From: Prosapia bicincta
Lineage: Eukaryota > Arthropoda > Insecta > Hemiptera > Cercopidae
Direction: 5' to 3'
Length of the DNA: 64,000 nucleotides
Assembly (NCBI GenBank): GCA_036971475.1
Contig: JBAIZL010000006.1
Span: forward strand, 97,030,715 to 97,094,714
Shown here: positions 22,831-50,112 of the stretch, piece by piece
Layout of the letters: each line of letters starts with the position of its first letter
Numbering within the stretch: the stretch's first letter is position 1
Translations under genes and position numbers: made by a program
The notes under the pieces: model-generated
Told to the model about the DNA's origin: nothing
Databases searched by the model: none
The model's input: the letters and a program-made list of their open reading frames with translations, nothing else

Positions 22831-24750
22831 AGAAAAAAAATAATATTTTAATTGATAATGGTTGTGGATTATAACCCTTCAAGTTTAGTATTATACAAGA
22901 ACGGACATTCTATACGTAAATTAACTAAAATGTATTTATCAATATTTGTCTTTGAAAAGTTATATAAATTCCAATGTTAATAGCAATTTCCCATGCCCTT
23001 AAATTAATCTGTGCTATTGTTCTACATTTACTCCCAATACACGTTTAGCCATAACAGATAAGAAGGGCAAATGCTATTTTCGTAACACTCGCCTTTAAAT
23101 ACTGTGCGGTGCGCAGTTTCACACTTGGTAAATCCAGATTACAAATGATTCTATGTGGCGAAATATTTGGCAATAAAAAACTGTAAAACAAATTAAAGAC
23201 ATACAAAAAACTCACAAGTTAATCATTATTGACTCGTTCACGTTTCAATGATAAAGTCATCATCATCATTGAGTGTCGCTCATGATTATGACTTTGTCAT
23301 TGAAACGCGTATGAGTAAATAAATGAATAATTTGTGAGTTTTGTCTATGTCTTTTGTCTTAACATAACGTCACAAGCTAAGCTCAAAGAAGAGTTGAATA
23401 AAAACTGTTGATTAGTTAATCTACATCGAATACGTTTCTAAATTTTTTTTCATTTTTAAACAAACTGATGGATGTTAAATAGAGAGTATTGAAGATTTTA
23501 GTTTTTGTAAAGAAATTGAGAAATGTTAAATCCTAACATTTATTCAGACACGAATATTGTTAAACAAATAAAAAGTGTAAACATATTACTAACTTTACTG
23601 TTTCAAGTATTTTTAATTGGAACAAATCTATGGATGTTAAATAGATAGTATTGAAGATTTTAAGTTTTGTAAAGAAAAAATATGTTGATTTCTTTAGGTT
23701 TCAGTTAGTTAGTAATTTAGAACGTCTAAGATACATTTATGTACACGAAAATATGATCATATAAATGAAAAGTGAAAATTCAAATACCCATTTTACTGTC
23801 ACCGTTTACAGTACTGACTGACAATTTTTCATTTGCGCAAATAAATAAAAGCATAACTGTTTGAAATCAGACCTTCTGTAACGTTGAAGATCATTGGGGG
23901 AAAATCCAATGACAAATTTTTTTTTTATTTCTCTGATTATGACATTGATAGGTTCGTCCACATCCCCAAATTTCTATGTATATCATAGAGGCTTTTAGAA
24001 GATAAGGATGAACTTGGAACAAGCTTTGTGAGCGTGTCGCTCTAGGAAACTCACAGGAAGTATTCGCAGCTTCTACGGAACGTAGGAAAAGTACAATGAA
24101 CTATGAATCTAATCTCTTACATTCACAAGGTTAAAACAGACGTAAAACTGTTTCAAACATAAAGCGATTGTTGTTTTACCGAAATTCCAATTGGTGGATA
24201 CTAATATGACGTAAGAGACCATTACAATCTTTTACGAACCTGGGTTCAAAAACGCCTAAATTTAGTCGTGAAATGCAGTTATGTTGAACCATAGTGAATC
24301 GTCGTGAGGAGTGGCGATGAGTTACATAGGTGGGAGCGAGTTACTTGAAGACGGTAAGGATTTCATTATATTTATAATGGTTCGTCAGGTAAATTAAAAT
24401 ACTTTAAATACCTTTAATCAATAATTATTTGATTAAAATTTGTATATGTTTATAATGGTTCCTCAAATATTGAAATATTTTAAATTACTCGAATCAATAA
24501 TTATTTTATTTTGTGCTTTAATGAATTGAAATATTTTCATTTATTACACGTACTTTAATATATTAAAAAAAAGTTAAACATATCATTTAACATAATCAAC
24601 TCAATTAATCTTCGTGAAAATTCATTGATTCTTTAAATTTGGAAACATTCTTATAAAATTACAGACGATGTTTAATGTTTGATTTTATGCGACAAAATAA
24701 ACAGTACTAAAACAGTTGTATTTTTTTAAAATTTCATTTAACTTTATTCA
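22831..24750. other. AT-rich intergenic sequence with one hammerhead relic
   Basis: Apart from the element at 23205-23345, I recognise no gene or repeat here. Confidence 0.5.
23205..23345. mobile_element. short inverted-dimer relic with hammerhead-like halves
   Basis: The minus strand has ATGATGATGATGACTTTATC then ATTGAAACG. The plus strand has CATGATTATGACTTTGTCAT then TGAAACG. Both show a stem II like ATGAC-TTT-GTCAT before GAAACG, but the CTGATGA box is decayed in both arms. Outer parts (ACTCAC/TTTGTGAGTT) are also inverted. Confidence 0.6.
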
Positions 24751-24754
24751 CTTA

Positions 24755-24890
24755 GTTTTCGCTGAAATAGTTAGCACCATGTCAAAATAACTAATAACTA
24801 ACCTCAAATGAAATACGTCAACACGAATACGCGGCCATAATCGAAACTTGGCCCAGCTGATCGAAAAGACTACAGCTGATTCAGTATAAG
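24755..24890 (+). repeat. dispersed repeat copy 1
   Basis: CCTCAAATGAAATACGTCAA, CACGAATACGCGGC and CAGCTGATCGAAAAG reappear in inverted orientation at 63375-63505. The family is unidentified. Confidence 0.75.
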
Positions 24891-24896
24891 TACTGT

Positions 24897-25267
24897 TTGT
24901 TTTGTATTGTATATGTTTGTTTTGACGGCTATTGTATATGTTTGTTTTGGAAGCTATTGTATATGTTTGTTTTGGCGACTATTGTATATGTTTGTTTTGG
25001 CGGCTATTGTATATGTTTGTTTTGGCAGCTATTGTATATGTTTGTTTTGGCGGCTATTGTATATGTTTGTTTTGGCGGCTATTGTATATGTTTGTTTTGG
25101 CAGCTATTGTATATGTTTGTTTTGGCGGCTATTGTATATGTTTGTTTTGGCGGCTATTGTATATGTTTGTTTTGGCGACTATTGTATATGTTTGTTTTGG
25201 CGGCTATTGTATATGTTTGTTTTGGCGGCTATTGTATATGTTTGTTTTGGCGGCTATTGTATATGTT
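24897..25267. repeat. 25-bp minisatellite, about 15 copies
   Basis: TTTGTTTTGGCGGCTATTGT plus ATATG repeated with period 25; variants are GCAGCT and GCGACT. It begins where the dispersed repeat ends. All three frames stay open on the plus strand because the unit lacks stops, so the open frames are not genes. Confidence 0.95.
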
Positions 25268-25852
25268 TTTTTTTTACTTACACCTATTATTAGTACATTT
25301 AGCAAGAATCTTTGTTTTCTTGGCTTTCAGCGATGTATGTAGCCACTCCATTTTCAAGTGGACTATAAACACTGCTTAGCTCCTCAATCTTCAAACGTTT
25401 GTGAATAAAGTTATTTTTTGTAAAAAGTAATATTAAACGATACATTTAACTTATAAACACAAAACACATCCAATTTGACATGTTTTTTAAAGTAATAATA
25501 AAATGAAAATAAATACTAAACTTAAACCTAGTAAACGCATGTAGTCTAGCGTAGTTTAGGTTTGGATTAAAATAACACTTTTGTAAATAAATAAGACATC
25601 AGCTCGTGTAATTATTCAGTTTTCCGAAGAATCTTGACTACGGCTTTTAAGGATAAGTTATAATAACAATAAATATGGGGTGTAGTATAAAAAGCTAGAT
25701 TTCTACCACCACTGGTAAACATCCCATAAAAACTAACGCACACGTTGTATTTTAAGTTTTCGTTTCTCTGTCTAAGGTAACCCCAGTTATCTTTAAACGA
25801 AAATGTACGCTTATATTATCAGCGTATTCTGTTATGTGTAAGAAACTCCGGT

Positions 25853-26245
25853 AAAAATGTTTAGAGTTTTCAGAATAAATGACTAAATACAACAATCTTT
25901 AATTATTTCTATCTTTCTTTCACAAATAATCACAGTCTACAAATGAAGACAAATATTCGAATGTTATTAGAAACGTTTTGTCAGAAATATTATTTCAGAA
26001 ATATGTTCTGCTTATGTTCGGATATTTCTTATGATTACATCATGCATGAAATCCTGGCAAAATGTGTTCAGTATTCAGAATAAATTAACTAAATATAGCT
26101 GCCTGTAATTATTTGTACTTTTACATCACAACTTGAAACTTCAGACGAATATTTGGACAGAAATATTTGTCCGTTTTGTCTTTAATTGATTCAAAAATAT
26201 TAGGTTTTGTTTATGTTCGAATATTTCAATATGATTACATCGTTC
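25853..26245 (+). repeat. diverged tandem duplication just upstream of gene B
   Basis: 25853-26045 and 26057-26244 align: TCAGAATAAATGACTAAATA against TCAGAATAAATTAACTAAAT, and TATGATTACATC near both ends. The second copy runs to within 30 bp of the ATG, so it covers the likely leader or promoter-proximal region. Confidence 0.7.
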
Positions 26246-26271
26246 CAGAGAGTCTCACAGACAGTTTAACT

Positions 26272-42711
<16,440 letters not shown>

Positions 42712-43360
42712 TGTTGTACTTGATATAGGGACGTATACAAACTTACAGCATAACAGACAATACTGTTATTTCAACGTTCCACTTACTAAACTATCTGTAG
42801 AACATGTGGCATGATCTTGTATTGTGTTGAAAATAAGGATCTAAGCAAAAATATCTCTTAAGCCACTGTAACAGCATCGTCTAATCACAGATAGATTATT
42901 ACACAAGCTCCATAGAATGAGTTGGACGTTCAAACAAAAATATCTTTTAGACCACTGAACGAGCCCATAGGTAGATTATGCAACTGCATGTTCCTCAAAA
43001 TACTAAAACAGAAATGGTCGGCACAACCGACAATCATTTTGCAACTACCAGTGTTAGATAGCTTGGTCCAGATGAAATCAAACTTTCTTAATAATAATGT
43101 GACTTTATATATATATATATATAGTTTTAGCATTACTTATGTAACACATTACCTTTCTGCTGGTGATGTCTCTTATTCGACTCTTCATCTATTCTTGTCA
43201 AAATTATCTTTAATTTTAAGTTATTGGGGGTGATATTATTAATAGAAAAGACATTTGCATTCAATTTTATTACAATTCGTAATACAAATGTCATAAAAGT
43301 ATACTTGTTAGCTTAATGTAGTAAAATAATGTAATTTTATTGTGTGAAAATAAATATTCA
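42712..43360 (+). other. gene B 3' flank with possible poly(A) signal
   Basis: Homologous to the gene A 3' flank at both ends (TGTTGTACTTGATATAGGGA; GATATTATTAATAGAAAAGA), with about 260 extra bases between. AATAAA at 43349-43354 is a candidate poly(A) signal; gene A has AATAAG at the matching place. Confidence 0.5.
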
Positions 43361-43389
43361 GACAGATATATATATATATTGTAATCCTT

Positions 43390-43705
43390 GGATAAATTAC
43401 TTTTTATTGCTGTATATATATATATGCAGTTAAATAACACTTTCATAAACAGGAAGTTTCTATTTTAGTTTTCTTCATACATTGAAGCTTTTAGCTGATT
43501 AGCAGTTTCAGCATTATCAAAATTTTCTAAGTACCTTATAGTTCTATGACTATACTTGGAATATATCTAAAAGGAGTCCAGATGTAGTCAAAGGACTATA
43601 AGGTACTTAAAAATTTTGAAAATGCTGATACTGTTAATAAGCGAAAAGCTTCAATGTATGAAGAAAACTAAAATAGAAATTTCTTGTTTATGAAAGTGTT
43701 ATTTT
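43390..43705. mobile_element. inverted-dimer element with GCTGA-type hammerhead-like cores
   Basis: The arms 43435-43556 and 43587-43704 are inverted copies separated by about 30 bp. The right arm (+) has TTGAAAAT, then GCTGATACTGTTAATAAGCG and AAAAGCTTC. The left arm (-) has TTGATAAT, GCTGA/TCAGC, then TAAAAGCTTC. The CTGATGA box is decayed (C3 to U and G8 to A), but layout, loop TACTG and the AAGCTT palindrome match the GTTGG family. It is bordered by short (TA)n tracts. Confidence 0.75.
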
Positions 43706-44049
43706 ATTATATATATATTATATTCACTGTAATTACTTAATAAAAAGTAACGCAATTAAATTTTTCTTTGTTGATTTGAGTAGGAATTGACTTTTTTTTA
43801 ATTGTTTGTTATTATTTACTTTCTCACTAACATATATATGTGTGTAGTGTTACAGAAAGTGTAGAATGTGTACGTGTGATTAGCCTATGATTTGTTACAT
43901 AATACAAAAAGAACATAAAACTCATTAACAATGATAATTCTTTGAAAATGACTTAAAACTAAAAAAACCTAAGCAAAAACCTAAAATTACAGTGTTAGTT
44001 TAGTTACTAGCTAGACTAACAGTTTGACTAACTTTTGAGTGGCCTGAAA

Positions 44050-44880
44050 CTAAGGAAATCCTTATCTAGTGGAGGGAAACGACCTAAGCTAAAACTACGT
44101 TTGTGTAACAAATCGTATGAGCAACGATGGTGATGAAATGATCTAATAATCTATATTGATCAGCTTTGAAACTACACATCAGATCTTAACCTAAAAGCCT
44201 ATTCCTGGAAGCGACAGGTAGACAGATGATAGGAGGAGGTCCTGCAGCTACCAACGAGCTTTCATGAGACAGCAAGTGAAGAAGGGCGAAGGGAATTTCT
44301 GACGGTGGCATTAGATAGAAATTATCCATGGCGAAGTATGAGCCTAACAAGCCGGATTTATAGCATTCATTTGTGGAGGGGAAGCAACTTCTGAAATACA
44401 TCCGCATGTATAGGTTAGATTTTATAAGCTGGCACTTGGATTTGGGCAAGAAATTGTGTAGTCGTCATCCCTCATCGAGGCCATAAATCGCGTCCCAACC
44501 CTTATTGAATCCTATTAGCACGCTTCCGTGAACGCCTTGTTTTCATTTGTTGGTATTTTTTCCGTACATTAAAAAGTATTAATAAGTAACAAAATAACGA
44601 GTCAAGCCTTTGAGGCAGCGGAAGTCCAAGGGTTGATGTTTTTGAATATGACCTGCGAGCATCTTCATCCTTCCCTCGTCCTCCGCCTCACGCTCAGGCC
44701 CGCAGCCCCAAAGGGCTAGTTTATAAAAGTTTACGTATAGTCCTATGTAGGCTAAACTCTTCATGAGCGAGCGATTCCCAACATAACAGGCCAAGGCCAT
44801 CCAAGAATCCAACTCATGGGAGCTGCGTCTGCGGAACAATTCAACGATATCTTATAAGTAACGCATATCTGCATTAACCA
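44050..44880. other. GC-shifted intergenic segment, origin unknown
   Basis: About 800 bp of balanced base composition in an AT-rich setting. Two minus-strand open frames (44186-44449, 44579-44839) have no domain I recognise and do not join. It could be a transposon remnant or a decayed gene. Confidence 0.4.
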
Positions 44881-44944
44881 TAGCTTTTATATATATATAT
44901 TTTTTTTCCTTTTTTTTTTTTGTAGTTATGCAAGACTGTTTTCT

Positions 44945-45019
44945 TGTATACACTTATCACTTTCACTTATGCACTTAAACAATACCAAGTAAGATTCTTA
45001 TTGAAGTACATAAGTGAAA

Positions 45020-45076
<57 letters not shown>
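44945..45076. repeat. inverted repeat followed by (TA)n
   Basis: TATCACTTTCACTTATG (about 44956) and its complement CATAAGTGAAAGTGATA (about 45010) flank a 35-bp loop. A TA run of about 25 units follows. Confidence 0.7.
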
Positions 45077-45081
<5 letters not shown>

Positions 45082-46241
45082 GTACCTGGTTACCAGTACA
45101 ATGGCCAGTAAGTTACAATAACACTAGGCGTTGTCCACATCTGCATTAACTTCTAATGAAGATGATTTTTGCATTTCTAAGTCATAGGTTCTTTATTTAC
45201 AACATTTATGAAGAAAGTCAACCTGGCTTTATGTTCACAAGCAATATGTATAAGGGAGTACGAGAATGCCTATTGATGTTTATTTTTTTTAATTGTAAAT
45301 GAGAAAAGGTATTTATAAGCAGTAGTAAATTTTAACATAAATATAACTAAGACAAGCATATGCATTTGAAAAGTCGCTTTCATGTAGCCCTAGAGGTTAT
45401 TACAATAATACTGTCTAGATATAAAAGTTAGGCACCACGACCATATATAGTTGAAAAAACTCTTTCTAATATTTCAATAGGAAAATTGAATATCTACAAG
45501 TAGATACAGGTATATTAATGTCTTTTAAATTTAAAGATCTTATTAAAATACATTTTATTCATCCACTCAAATCCAAATACATTTTTTTAAACTTGTATTG
45601 TATTACACTTGATCTTAATATAGTTTTTTAAAATAATAATAAATTTATCAAATTTAATTAATTTATTTTAATAATTAATTTCAATTCTATTTTCCCACTT
45701 AATTTTATTTCTTCTACGTAGATATTTATAATAATTGTAATTATGTAGTGAAAAGTGACTAAAAAAAATTTTCTTTGTTGTCCTAAGTAGGAATTGACCT
45801 AATGTTTTTTTAATGACGTGTTTTAATAAGAAGAATAACATATTAAAAAATTAAAAGTTAATATGAAATTTATATCTACAACATTCATCTACGTATACAA
45901 ATTTAAATATTCAAACAAAATAATATAATATTTATAAGTGAAATTAAATTACAATAATAATATAAAACAAAACTCAAAAACCACTTTGAATATTTTTAAA
46001 AGTCTAAATTTACGCCACGGGCATAAATTTTTTTGGAATAGTCTCGGGCACTTGAAAATGTATTTTGGATATACAAATCAAGTGAAATAATGCATTACAA
46101 GTAAATTAATGAACATTCTGTATAAATAACATGGTGTATTCATATTTATTATACATTTCCAAAAATAACAGGTAATTAAATTAACTACAATGTTATTTAT
46201 AAATATATTTAATATTAACGTAATATTAATAGCTTCTTTTT

Positions 46242-46307
46242 GTCATTGGTACAACTGTATTTGCCTTGGGTTTTTTATTTGTTATAAGTAAGTGATTCTA
46301 TCGGCAG
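46242..46307 (+). pseudogene. relic P450 exon 9
   Basis: GGTACAACTGTATTTGCCTT, then TTATAAGTAAGTGATTC and CAG|GTAATT align with gene B exon 9 and its donor (GATACGACTGCATCTGCCTT, CATAAGTAAGCGGTTC). One codon is deleted and Arg CGG is now a TGA stop. No neighbouring exons are found, so this is the remains of a further P450 copy between genes B and C. Confidence 0.8.
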
Positions 46308-46479
46308 GTAATTCTTTTTCTAAATTACACCATTTAACAGTACACTTTAGTTATAAGTGATTGCTTTTATATTAAATAAAAACAAATTTATCTGTAGCAA
46401 GTTTAAATAATCTAATTGGCCACATTACGTTTTGTTCTATGAATACGATTCTAATTAAAGCTTAATTTGATACAACCAA

Positions 46480-47040
46480 CACTGAACTCCCGAGAAAAAA
46501 GGTTATTGTGACAAACAAGAAGGTAACAATAATAATAAGGTAGCATAAGAAAGAAGCATAGCAAAGCAACATGATAAAACAATATATAAAAGCAATATGA
46601 GAAGGCAACATAAGAAGGCAGCATAAAAAAGCAACATAAGAAAGCGATATAAAAAAAAAATAAGAAGGCGACCTAAGACACCGATACAAGAAGGATGCAT
46701 AATAAGGCATAATGTGAAACCAGCATAAAAAGGCAACATAATAAATCAATATAAAAAGGCCTCATAAGACTCATAAGAAGGCGGCAGAAGAAGGCAGCAT
46801 AGAACGACAACATAAGAAGGCGACAAAAGAAGGCTACGTAACAAAGCAATATAAAAACGATATAAAAAAGCAAACTAAGAAGGCAACCTAAGACGCTGAC
46901 ATAAGAAGGCAGCACGTTAAGGCATAATTTGAAACCAGCATAAAAAGGTAACATAGGAAAGCAATATAAGAAAGCAACATAAGAAGGTGGCATAAAAAGG
47001 CAGCATAGTAAGGCAACATCAGAAAACAGCATACGGTGAA
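46480..47040. repeat. AAGAAGGCAACATAAGA-type minisatellite
   Basis: Imperfect units of about 16-18 bp (AAGAAGGCAACATAAG, AAAAAGCAATATAAG). The minus-strand open frames through it are hydrophobic by-products of the repeat. A larger duplication is visible: 46655-46740 against 46870-46950. Confidence 0.88.
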
Positions 47041-48765
47041 CTGACAAACAATTTTGTTTCTTCATAGGCTTAGTACGTAAAATCATGCTCTTAAAACAGT
47101 AGTTTCAATACAAAAAACTACAAAACTGTGTAATATTAATACACACACGGAAATGCAGAGCGAATATAAAAAGCCGTATTATAATGCGTCCCTGTGCACT
47201 TAGAGCAAGCGGAAAAATGCAGTTGGCCTTCAGTACTTACATCAGAGTAGAGTTACTTACAAAAAGGCACCGGGTTTTTTTGCAGATGATAAGTTCAATT
47301 TAGATATTAACGTAAAATAGAAAATGTATTTTATTTATTTTTTAAACTTTTACGAGTTTGGTAATGGCCAAAAACCGTTTCATTGTACAAATAGTTCTTT
47401 TAGCATAGCCTAGTTTTTATTCTCTTAGATTATTGTACAGCTGATGATTGTTATAATTATTTATTAAAACAAGTTTTCATGTTGTCAACCTTCATCTTGA
47501 TCACGCCGTCAATAGTTGCAAAATAGTTTTGGTTCGCAGAAAACTGTATTGTCAGCGTCTGGACTCGAAGAAGGTAAGTACACACAAGCCTTGCCGAAAG
47601 CTTAGAAAAGTTTAAACAAGCATATTGAATTGTTTAAAATTGTATTGGTTCTCAAAAATACGATCATTTTTGTATATTAAGTAGTAAACAAATATAATAG
47701 TTAATTTTATTTTACTGTTTCCTGCACCAGTTACATGCTTAAACTTTTAAATTAAAAAGTGTATTTACAATATTTTTTGTTTGTACGCTTTTAAACAATT
47801 AGACAATACCAACAATGCGTAGAATAATTTCCCTCAACTAGCGTTGACACGCTATTTTTTTCAATTAAAATTCCTACTATTTTACATTAAATGATTACTA
47901 GTGCTTACAGCTACCGCAATTAACTATGCGTTGTTAATTTATAGCTGCATTTAACACACAACCACTCAAAATTCTAAACCGTAAACCAAGAACAACCCAT
48001 CTTCAAGTTTTGCTAGTCACATAGCCATAATCACAACTTTTCAAACTTTTGAATGCAGTAACCACAATATGATCGATTACTATGAAGAGAGGCACGACAC
48101 GTTTTAGTAACCAATAGCATTTTGATACAATTGTTTTTCAATTTCGGATTTTGTTTAAAAATATTTTAATTGACTCTTGACTATATACACTTTAGATATT
48201 AGTGATACAGATTATTAGTGGAAAGGAGTACGGGGTTAAAATAAATTCAGGTTTGCTTTAGTTTTTAATAGATTTTTACTCAAAACTATGATTTTTTACA
48301 TGGGTTGCTCTTGCTTTAGGGTAGAGATATAATTGCCTTGTTAATGATATTTTTGTTTTGTTTGTACTAGATACATTTTGATATTCATACGATCGTTTTT
48401 CTGATTTTTAATATTAACTGAAAAAAAATAGATTACCAAGCATCATTTAATTCACTCTCATGATATTCTTATTTAAGTTTTGGCAAATACAAAGTTTTTT
48501 TGCATCTGCAGGAGTGCTAACGTTGAGACATCTAAAAAAATATATGGATGTTATTCGAAGATGGTCAACTACAGTTTATTTTGTTTTTTTAATTTAGGTA
48601 ACTCTGTGAAACACAAAAAGTATTTTGTACAACAGATATTTCAAAAATAAATAACAAAAGTATATTTTTAAAAAATCAAATAATTCTAATTAAACAAATA
48701 AAAATGAAAACGTTATTTATTTCTATGTACATTTTAATTACAAACCGGTAGACTAATTTTGTGTT
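47041..48765. other. AT-rich intergenic sequence, nothing recognised
   Basis: No reading frame, RNA gene or repeat I can support. Confidence 0.5.
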
Positions 48766-48766
48766 A

Positions 48767-48770
<4 letters not shown>

Positions 48771-48818
<48 letters not shown>
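48771..48818. repeat. (TA)n microsatellite
   Basis: TA run that abuts the palindromic element to its right. Confidence 0.93.
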
Positions 48819-48822
<4 letters not shown>

Positions 48823-48877
48823 AAGATTAAATAATATACACTAATTACAGGAATAATTTATTGAATAATACACTCAA

Positions 48878-48916
48878 AGCTTTTCGTTGGTTGACATTAC
48901 CAACATCCTCAGGAAT
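48878..48916 (-). ncRNA. hammerhead-like core, left arm
   Basis: Minus strand: ATTC, CTGAGGA (position 7 may be any base), T, stem II GTTGG/CCAAC, GAA, the palindrome AAGCTT, T, GAGT. Stem I ATTC/GAGT has one G-U pair. All catalytic positions are kept; predicted cleavage follows TTT. Confidence 0.72.
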
Positions 48917-48951
48917 TACAATACTAAGAATCATACATTCTTAATATTGTA

Positions 48952-48998
48952 ATTCCTGAGGATGTTGGTAGTGTCAACCAACGAAAAGCTTTGAGTGT
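48952..48998 (+). ncRNA. hammerhead-like core, right arm
   Basis: Mirror copy of the left-arm core, identical in stem II, GAAA and AAGCTT. A transcript through both arms would instead form a long hairpin, which may compete with ribozyme folding. Confidence 0.72.
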
Positions 48999-49250
48999 AT
49001 TATTCAATAAATTATTCCTGTAATTAGTGTATATTTTTTTATCTTAAAAATAATTCTAACAGGAAAACATATTTTATATTCTACATATATATACTTGAGT
49101 GTATTATTTATTCCAGATGATGTTGGTATTGTTTAACAACGGAATGGAATTATAAAAATTTAATAAATAATACCTGTACATGAATATCGTTAGTTGTTTC
49201 TTAGTTTCTTATTAATATAGAATTATATAGAATTAATTTATTGGTCCAAC

Positions 49251-49509
49251 CAGTGGCGTAGTCAGGACGAGGTTTGGGGTACACGTCCCAAAGAGGCAGA
49301 GGGCGGATTCCTTTCGGGGAAATTTTTTTACATTTTTATCTCTAGAAATCATATTTTATAGTATTTTGGCACTTAAGTTTACACAATTGTTGGTTCGTCG
49401 GGAAGCCTAGCGCAGTTACATAGAGTAATATTTTTCTTCCAGAAGTAATGGATTTGGGAAGGCGGCACGTGCACCCTGGGCCCCCTTCTGGGTACTCATA
49501 AGATCACTG
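49251..49509. mobile_element. candidate hAT-like MITE
   Basis: It begins CAGTGGCGTAGTCAGGACGA and ends CTCATAAGATCACTG, with a G/C-rich GTACACGTCCC and GGGTGCACGTGCC (inverse) near the two ends. CAGTGGCGTAG-type ends are common in insect hAT-type elements. I do not see a clear 8-bp target duplication, so the limits are uncertain. Confidence 0.4.
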
Positions 49510-49989
49510 GTATTGATTATAATCTTACCCATAAATAACTGATATGAAACTCCCATATTTATTTTGTTATGTTGGCAATTCTGAAATACCGTGTCTTTAA
49601 CGGTAGATTATATTTTTGAACACAATTCAACAATGAATTAAAAAACAGGAATCGAGGTCAGCGCTACAGGAAGAGTTATGGGTTCACCTCAAGGTACCAA
49701 CATTGCTGATACGTCCTTGCAGATCGACGTTTTGCTATATTATATAGCCTTATAACAACTAATGGGGTATATTTAGTAAGAAGGTTTATATGTTAATCTA
49801 TAGCCTAAGAAATATATTACGATTTTATCGTAATATAAATATTTTTATCGTTTATTCCCTTATATACATTTTAACAAGTTTTTATTACCTCGTCTACCTC
49901 TAATAAGGGTGGAATTTAAAATAACTGTAATTTGGGAATGTATTTTTTAATTATTAGACTGATAATGTTAATAATGCGAATAAATGAAA

Positions 49990-50112
49990 AAACGGTTGAA
50001 TATTGAATTAAAATCAGTCTTGATTTTATCGAGTCTTGATGAGGGCAACAAATCAGTTGTTGAAACGTTGCAGTAAATAAATAAAACAATTTTGACTCGA
50101 TGTTTAACCGTC
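49990..50112 (+). mobile_element. short element with complete but mutated hammerhead fold
   Basis: ATCGAGTC (50028-50035) and GACTCGAT (50094-50101) form an 8-bp stem I. Between them: TTGATGA (50036-50042), stem II GCAAC/GTTGT with loop AAATCA, GAAAC (50062 on), GTTGCAG...CAAT. The layout is a type I hammerhead, but C3 is U and the cleavage triplet is TTT, so activity is doubtful. The outer flanks AACGGTTGAA and TTTAACCGT are also inverted. Confidence 0.65.

Larger units (their letters stand above)
48824..49037. mobile_element. palindromic hammerhead-bearing element, best-preserved dimer
   Basis: Arms of about 100 bp (48824-48925 and 48937-49035) are almost perfect inverted copies, from TACACTAATTACAGGAATAA outward to the core inward. 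Both arms carry the same intact hammerhead-like core. The arms' identity points to a recent insertion or to formation as a fold-back copy. Confidence 0.87.

Noticed and set aside
24897..25379. Overlapping plus-strand frames of 128-160 codons
   Set aside because: All three frames of a stop-free 25-bp minisatellite; no start context or domain.
26167..26271. Upstream in-frame ATG extending gene B by 35 residues
   Set aside because: The extension lies in the duplicated upstream segment and has no P450 counterpart; the ATG at 26272 gives the same exon 1 length as gene C.
46462..47086. Minus-strand hydrophobic frames of 78-137 codons
   Set aside because: They are generated by the AAGAAGGCAACATAAG minisatellite and overlap in several frames.
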